Assembly: GCA_016789785.1 (NCBI GenBank)
Contig: JAEUQE010000008.1
Span: 28,157 to 92,156 of the forward strand
Source of the DNA: Bryobacterales bacterium
GTDB taxonomy: Bacteria > Acidobacteriota > Terriglobia > Bryobacterales > Bryobacteraceae
Direction of reading: 5' to 3'
Length of the DNA stretch: 64,000 bases
The translations under genes and the position numbers were made by a program. Positions 61,862-64,000 of this stretch are shown here, one piece after another. The notes below the pieces were generated by a model that was given only the letters and a program-made list of their open reading frames with translations, searched no databases and was not told where the DNA came from. The number at the start of each line of letters is the position of its first letter. Within the stretch, counting starts at the first letter, position 1.

Positions 61862-63925
61862 ATGCGATCACTCGGCATTCTGCTATTCCTGCTTGCTGCC
61901 ACCGCGCAAGAGGTCGTATTCCGCACGGAGACCACTCTCGTGGTCACGGATGTCACCGTACGTGATCGATCCGGCAAGGAAGTGACGGGCCTCAAAAAGG
62001 AAGACTTCATCGTTCTGGAAGATGGTAAGCCACAGACAATTTCTGTCTTCGAGTACCAGCGGATCGCGCCCATCGTGCCGGTGGTGCCTGCCGCGGAACC
62101 AGCGCCGGTGACGATCCCCGTCCAGCAGGGGAAGCAACAGGGAATCAGCACTGCCGAGCCTGGGCGCGTCCGGTATCAGGATAGGCGGCTGCTTGTCATG
62201 TTTTTTGACTTCTCGTCGATGCCTCCCGCCGATCAACACCGCGCCAACAAAGCAGCGCTTGAGTTCATCGACAAGAAGATGAGCCCCGCGGATCTGGTAT
62301 CGATCATGACGTTCGGTTCGGCTCTGAAGGTGGAGCAGGATTTCACGGATGATCGTGAACGGCTGAAGGAAGTGGTGAACGGATTTCTGGTTGGCCAGGC
62401 GAGCGAACTCGCGGCCGAGGGAGAAGATGCGGAGTCGGGTGAAGAAACGAATGCCGCGTTCGCGGGAGACGAGACGGAGTTCAACATCTTCAACACCGAT
62501 CGCAAGTTGTATGCGCTGGAATCGGCCACGCGCATGCTCGCCGCGCTGCCGGAGCGAAAGGCGCTCGTGTACTTCTCAAGCGGCGTGAGCAAGACCGGAG
62601 CGGAGAATCAGTCGCAACTCCGATCCACAGTGAATGCCGCGGTGCGCGCGAACGTTTCGTTCTATCCAGTGGATACGCGCGGACTCGTAGCGTCGATTCC
62701 CGGTGGGGATGCAAGTAAGGCTGCGCCGCGCGGCACCAGCATGTTCAGCGGGCAAGCGCAGCGGCAACAACGGGAGAAGTTCAACAATCAGCAGGAAACA
62801 CTTGCCACGCTTGCGGCTGACACGGGCGGCAAATCGTTTCTTGATTCGAACGATCTTGCGCTCGGCATTGTCCAAGCCCAACAGGACATTCGCAGTTACT
62901 ACATCATCGGCTACTACAGCACCAATCCCGCGCGCGACGGCCGTTTTCGCCGTGTGCAGGTAAAGCTTGCAGGTCAGCAACAGGCGAAGCTCGATTATCG
63001 CAGCGGCTATTTCGCGCCGAAGGATTTCGGCAAGTTCACAGAGTCAGACAAGGAGGCGCAACTGCAGGATGCGCTGATGCTCGGCGATCCAGTAACCGAT
63101 TTGCCGCTGGCGCTCGAGGCCAACTACTTCCGGCTTACCCGCGAGAAGTACTTCGTGCCGGTGGCGATGAAGATTCCAGGGTCAGCCGTGCAGCTTGCGC
63201 GCAAAGGCGCGTCGGGCACAACAGAGTTTGACTTCATTGGCCAAGTGCGTGATCTCAAGGGCAAGATCGCAGGTTCGGTGCGTGACGGCATTCGAGTGAA
63301 GTTGAGCGAGACGGAAGCGGAGCAACTGAACAAGCGCAGCCTGCAATATGACACTGGATTCACACTCGCGCCGGGTGAGTACCGGCTGAAGTTCCTGGTG
63401 CGTGAAAACCAGACGGGAAAGATGGGCACCTTTGAGACCAGGCTCACCATCCCGGACCTCGACTCTCAAACGCAGGATCTGCGGGTGAGTTCGGTAGTGT
63501 TGGCGAGCCAGCGCGAGAAACTCAATGCGGCCGTAGGTGGCGCGTCAAATAAGAAGAAGGTGCTCGCGGCAAATCCATTGATCCAGGATGGCCAGAAGTT
63601 GGTGCCGAGCATCACCCGCGTGTTCCGGCGCGATCAGAATCTCTACGTGTACCTCGAAACGTATGGCGCGGCAGTGGATGGAGAGGGAGCGCCACCGAAC
63701 ATCTCCGCAACGTTGGCCTTCTACCGCGGGAAGCGGAAGGCGTTTGAATCGGCACCGGTCTCGATGCAGGACGTGTTGAAGACCCGCGCGAGCACGGTGC
63801 CGTTGCAGTTTCAGGTGCCCCTGGCAAAGATGCCCGCGGGCAACTATGTCTGCCAGGTAAACGTGATTGACGAAGTTGGCCGCAAGTTCGCATTCCCCCG
63901 CACGTCGATGGTTGTGCTGCCGTGA
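61862..63925 (+). CDS. VWFA-related acidobacterial exported protein (TIGR03436-like)
   Basis: 687 residues. Signal peptide, then the characteristic TTLVVTDVTVRDRSGKEVTGLKKEDFIVLEDGKPQTIS element and a von Willebrand A-like domain (~85-340) whose MIDAS motif is altered: FFDFSSMPPADQ in place of DxSxS. SYYIIGYYSTNPARDGRFR at ~345 is a family mark. The C-terminal ~300 residues look like a beta-sandwich. Such proteins are numerous in Acidobacteria and their role is unknown. The ATG follows the receptor stop with TGAGG 7 bases upstream, so translation is coupled. Confidence 0.9.
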   Translation: MRSLGILLFLLAATAQEVVFRTETTLVVTDVTVRDRSGKEVTGLKKEDFIVLEDGKPQTISVFEYQRIAPIVPVVPAAEPAPVTIPVQQGKQQGISTAEPGRVRYQDRRLLVMFFDFSSMPPADQHRANKAALEFIDKKMSPADLVSIMTFGSALKVEQDFTDDRERLKEVVNGFLVGQASELAAEGEDAESGEETNAAFAGDETEFNIFNTDRKLYALESATRMLAALPERKALVYFSSGVSKTGAENQSQLRSTVNAAVRANVSFYPVDTRGLVASIPGGDASKAAPRGTSMFSGQAQRQQREKFNNQQETLATLAADTGGKSFLDSNDLALGIVQAQQDIRSYYIIGYYSTNPARDGRFRRVQVKLAGQQQAKLDYRSGYFAPKDFGKFTESDKEAQLQDALMLGDPVTDLPLALEANYFRLTREKYFVPVAMKIPGSAVQLARKGASGTTEFDFIGQVRDLKGKIAGSVRDGIRVKLSETEAEQLNKRSLQYDTGFTLAPGEYRLKFLVRENQTGKMGTFETRLTIPDLDSQTQDLRVSSVVLASQREKLNAAVGGASNKKKVLAANPLIQDGQKLVPSITRVFRRDQNLYVYLETYGAAVDGEGAPPNISATLAFYRGKRKAFESAPVSMQDVLKTRASTVPLQFQVPLAKMPAGNYVCQVNVIDEVGRKFAFPRTSMVVLP

Positions 63926-64000
63926 GCGAGACGGCCGCGATCATTGGCTTCCTTGCTTCCATCGGAATCGCGGTTCGCGAAGGCGAAGTGCCACCCGAGA
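63922..64000 (+). CDS. start of an unidentified gene (cut by window edge)
   Basis: GTG at 63922 overlaps the VWFA stop (GTGA); 26 codons remain (MSETAAIIGFLASIGIAVREGEVPPE...). The coupling and codon pattern suggest a real gene in the same operon as the receptor and VWFA protein. The product cannot be named from so little. Confidence 0.55.
   Translation, partial: MSETAAIIGFLASIGIAVREGEVPPE

Overview
The window reads as chromosomal DNA of an acidobacterium, most likely the Solibacter/Bryobacter group. This is inferred from family content, not from a marker gene. The pointers are a VWFA-type protein of the acidobacterial TIGR03436 kind, a glycine-rich TonB-dependent receptor with a carboxypeptidase-like N-terminal domain, an ECF sigma factor of the TIGR02999 type beside a Ser/Thr kinase, HAF/BACON secreted proteins, a DUF1501 protein, and many exported enzymes. 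Base composition is GC-rich (about 60-63% in rows I counted). Genes are densely packed with many ATGA/TGATG overlaps. I found no rRNA, tRNA, CRISPR array, prophage or intact insertion sequence.

Layout. 1-4.0 kb: end of a DUF1501 gene, an exported beta-propeller, and a TPR protein flanked by an inverted pair of related non-coding repeats. 4.7-11.0 kb: a divergent Nramp-like transporter with a DUF2721 membrane protein, an MFS transporter, glutamate dehydrogenase and an exported propeller protein. 11.1-17.4 kb: serA plus a class V aminotransferase (serine synthesis); divergently, YqeY, a PIG-L deacetylase, MiaB, a BFN-domain protein and a small conserved ORF. 17.4-24.0 kb: two tandem paralogous giant secreted proteins (CXXCH motif, HAF repeats, BACON domains, three C-terminal repeat domains each). 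24.0-31.4 kb: a VapBC module, a TIM-barrel epimerase, a YbaK deacylase, methylmalonate-semialdehyde dehydrogenase, a Tat-type exported protein and a canonical Nramp-UspA fusion. 31.5-37.1 kb: an aromatic amino acid supra-operon, trpC-trpF-trpB-trpA-chorismate mutase-DAHP synthase-tyrA. 37.2-43.6 kb: a Crp/Fnr regulator, an Omp85-like barrel, a DUF4390-like protein, NtrY/NtrX-like two-component proteins and a peroxiredoxin. 43.6-49 kb: a DapA-family lyase, a second VapBC module, an alanine dehydrogenase operon with DUF4159 and peptidoglycan-binding proteins, and a PEP-CTERM protein. 49-52.9 kb: ECF sigma factor, an unknown protein and a membrane Ser/Thr kinase. 53.2-57.3 kb: a sugar uptake and isomerase/epimerase cluster. 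57.4-64 kb: a Cys-rich exported protein, a TonB-dependent receptor, a VWFA protein and the start of a further gene.

How the genes fit together. The trp/aro/tyr run couples DAHP entry, chorismate mutase and the last tryptophan steps in one transcription unit; trpE/G/D must lie elsewhere. serA and the aminotransferase can form the serine pathway. The SSS transporter, small membrane protein, fucose-isomerase-like protein and AraD-like epimerase look like one pentose/deoxysugar module without its kinase. The DUF4390-NtrY-NtrX order resembles that seen in betaproteobacteria. The most unusual items are the tandem CXXCH/HAF/BACON proteins, an Nramp homologue lacking the canonical metal-ligand motifs, a strong mntH promoter whose -10 box sits in a perfect palindrome next to the start codon, two promoter-region inverted repeats of identical geometry (8-bp arms, 10-nt spacer), and a composition break inside tyrA.
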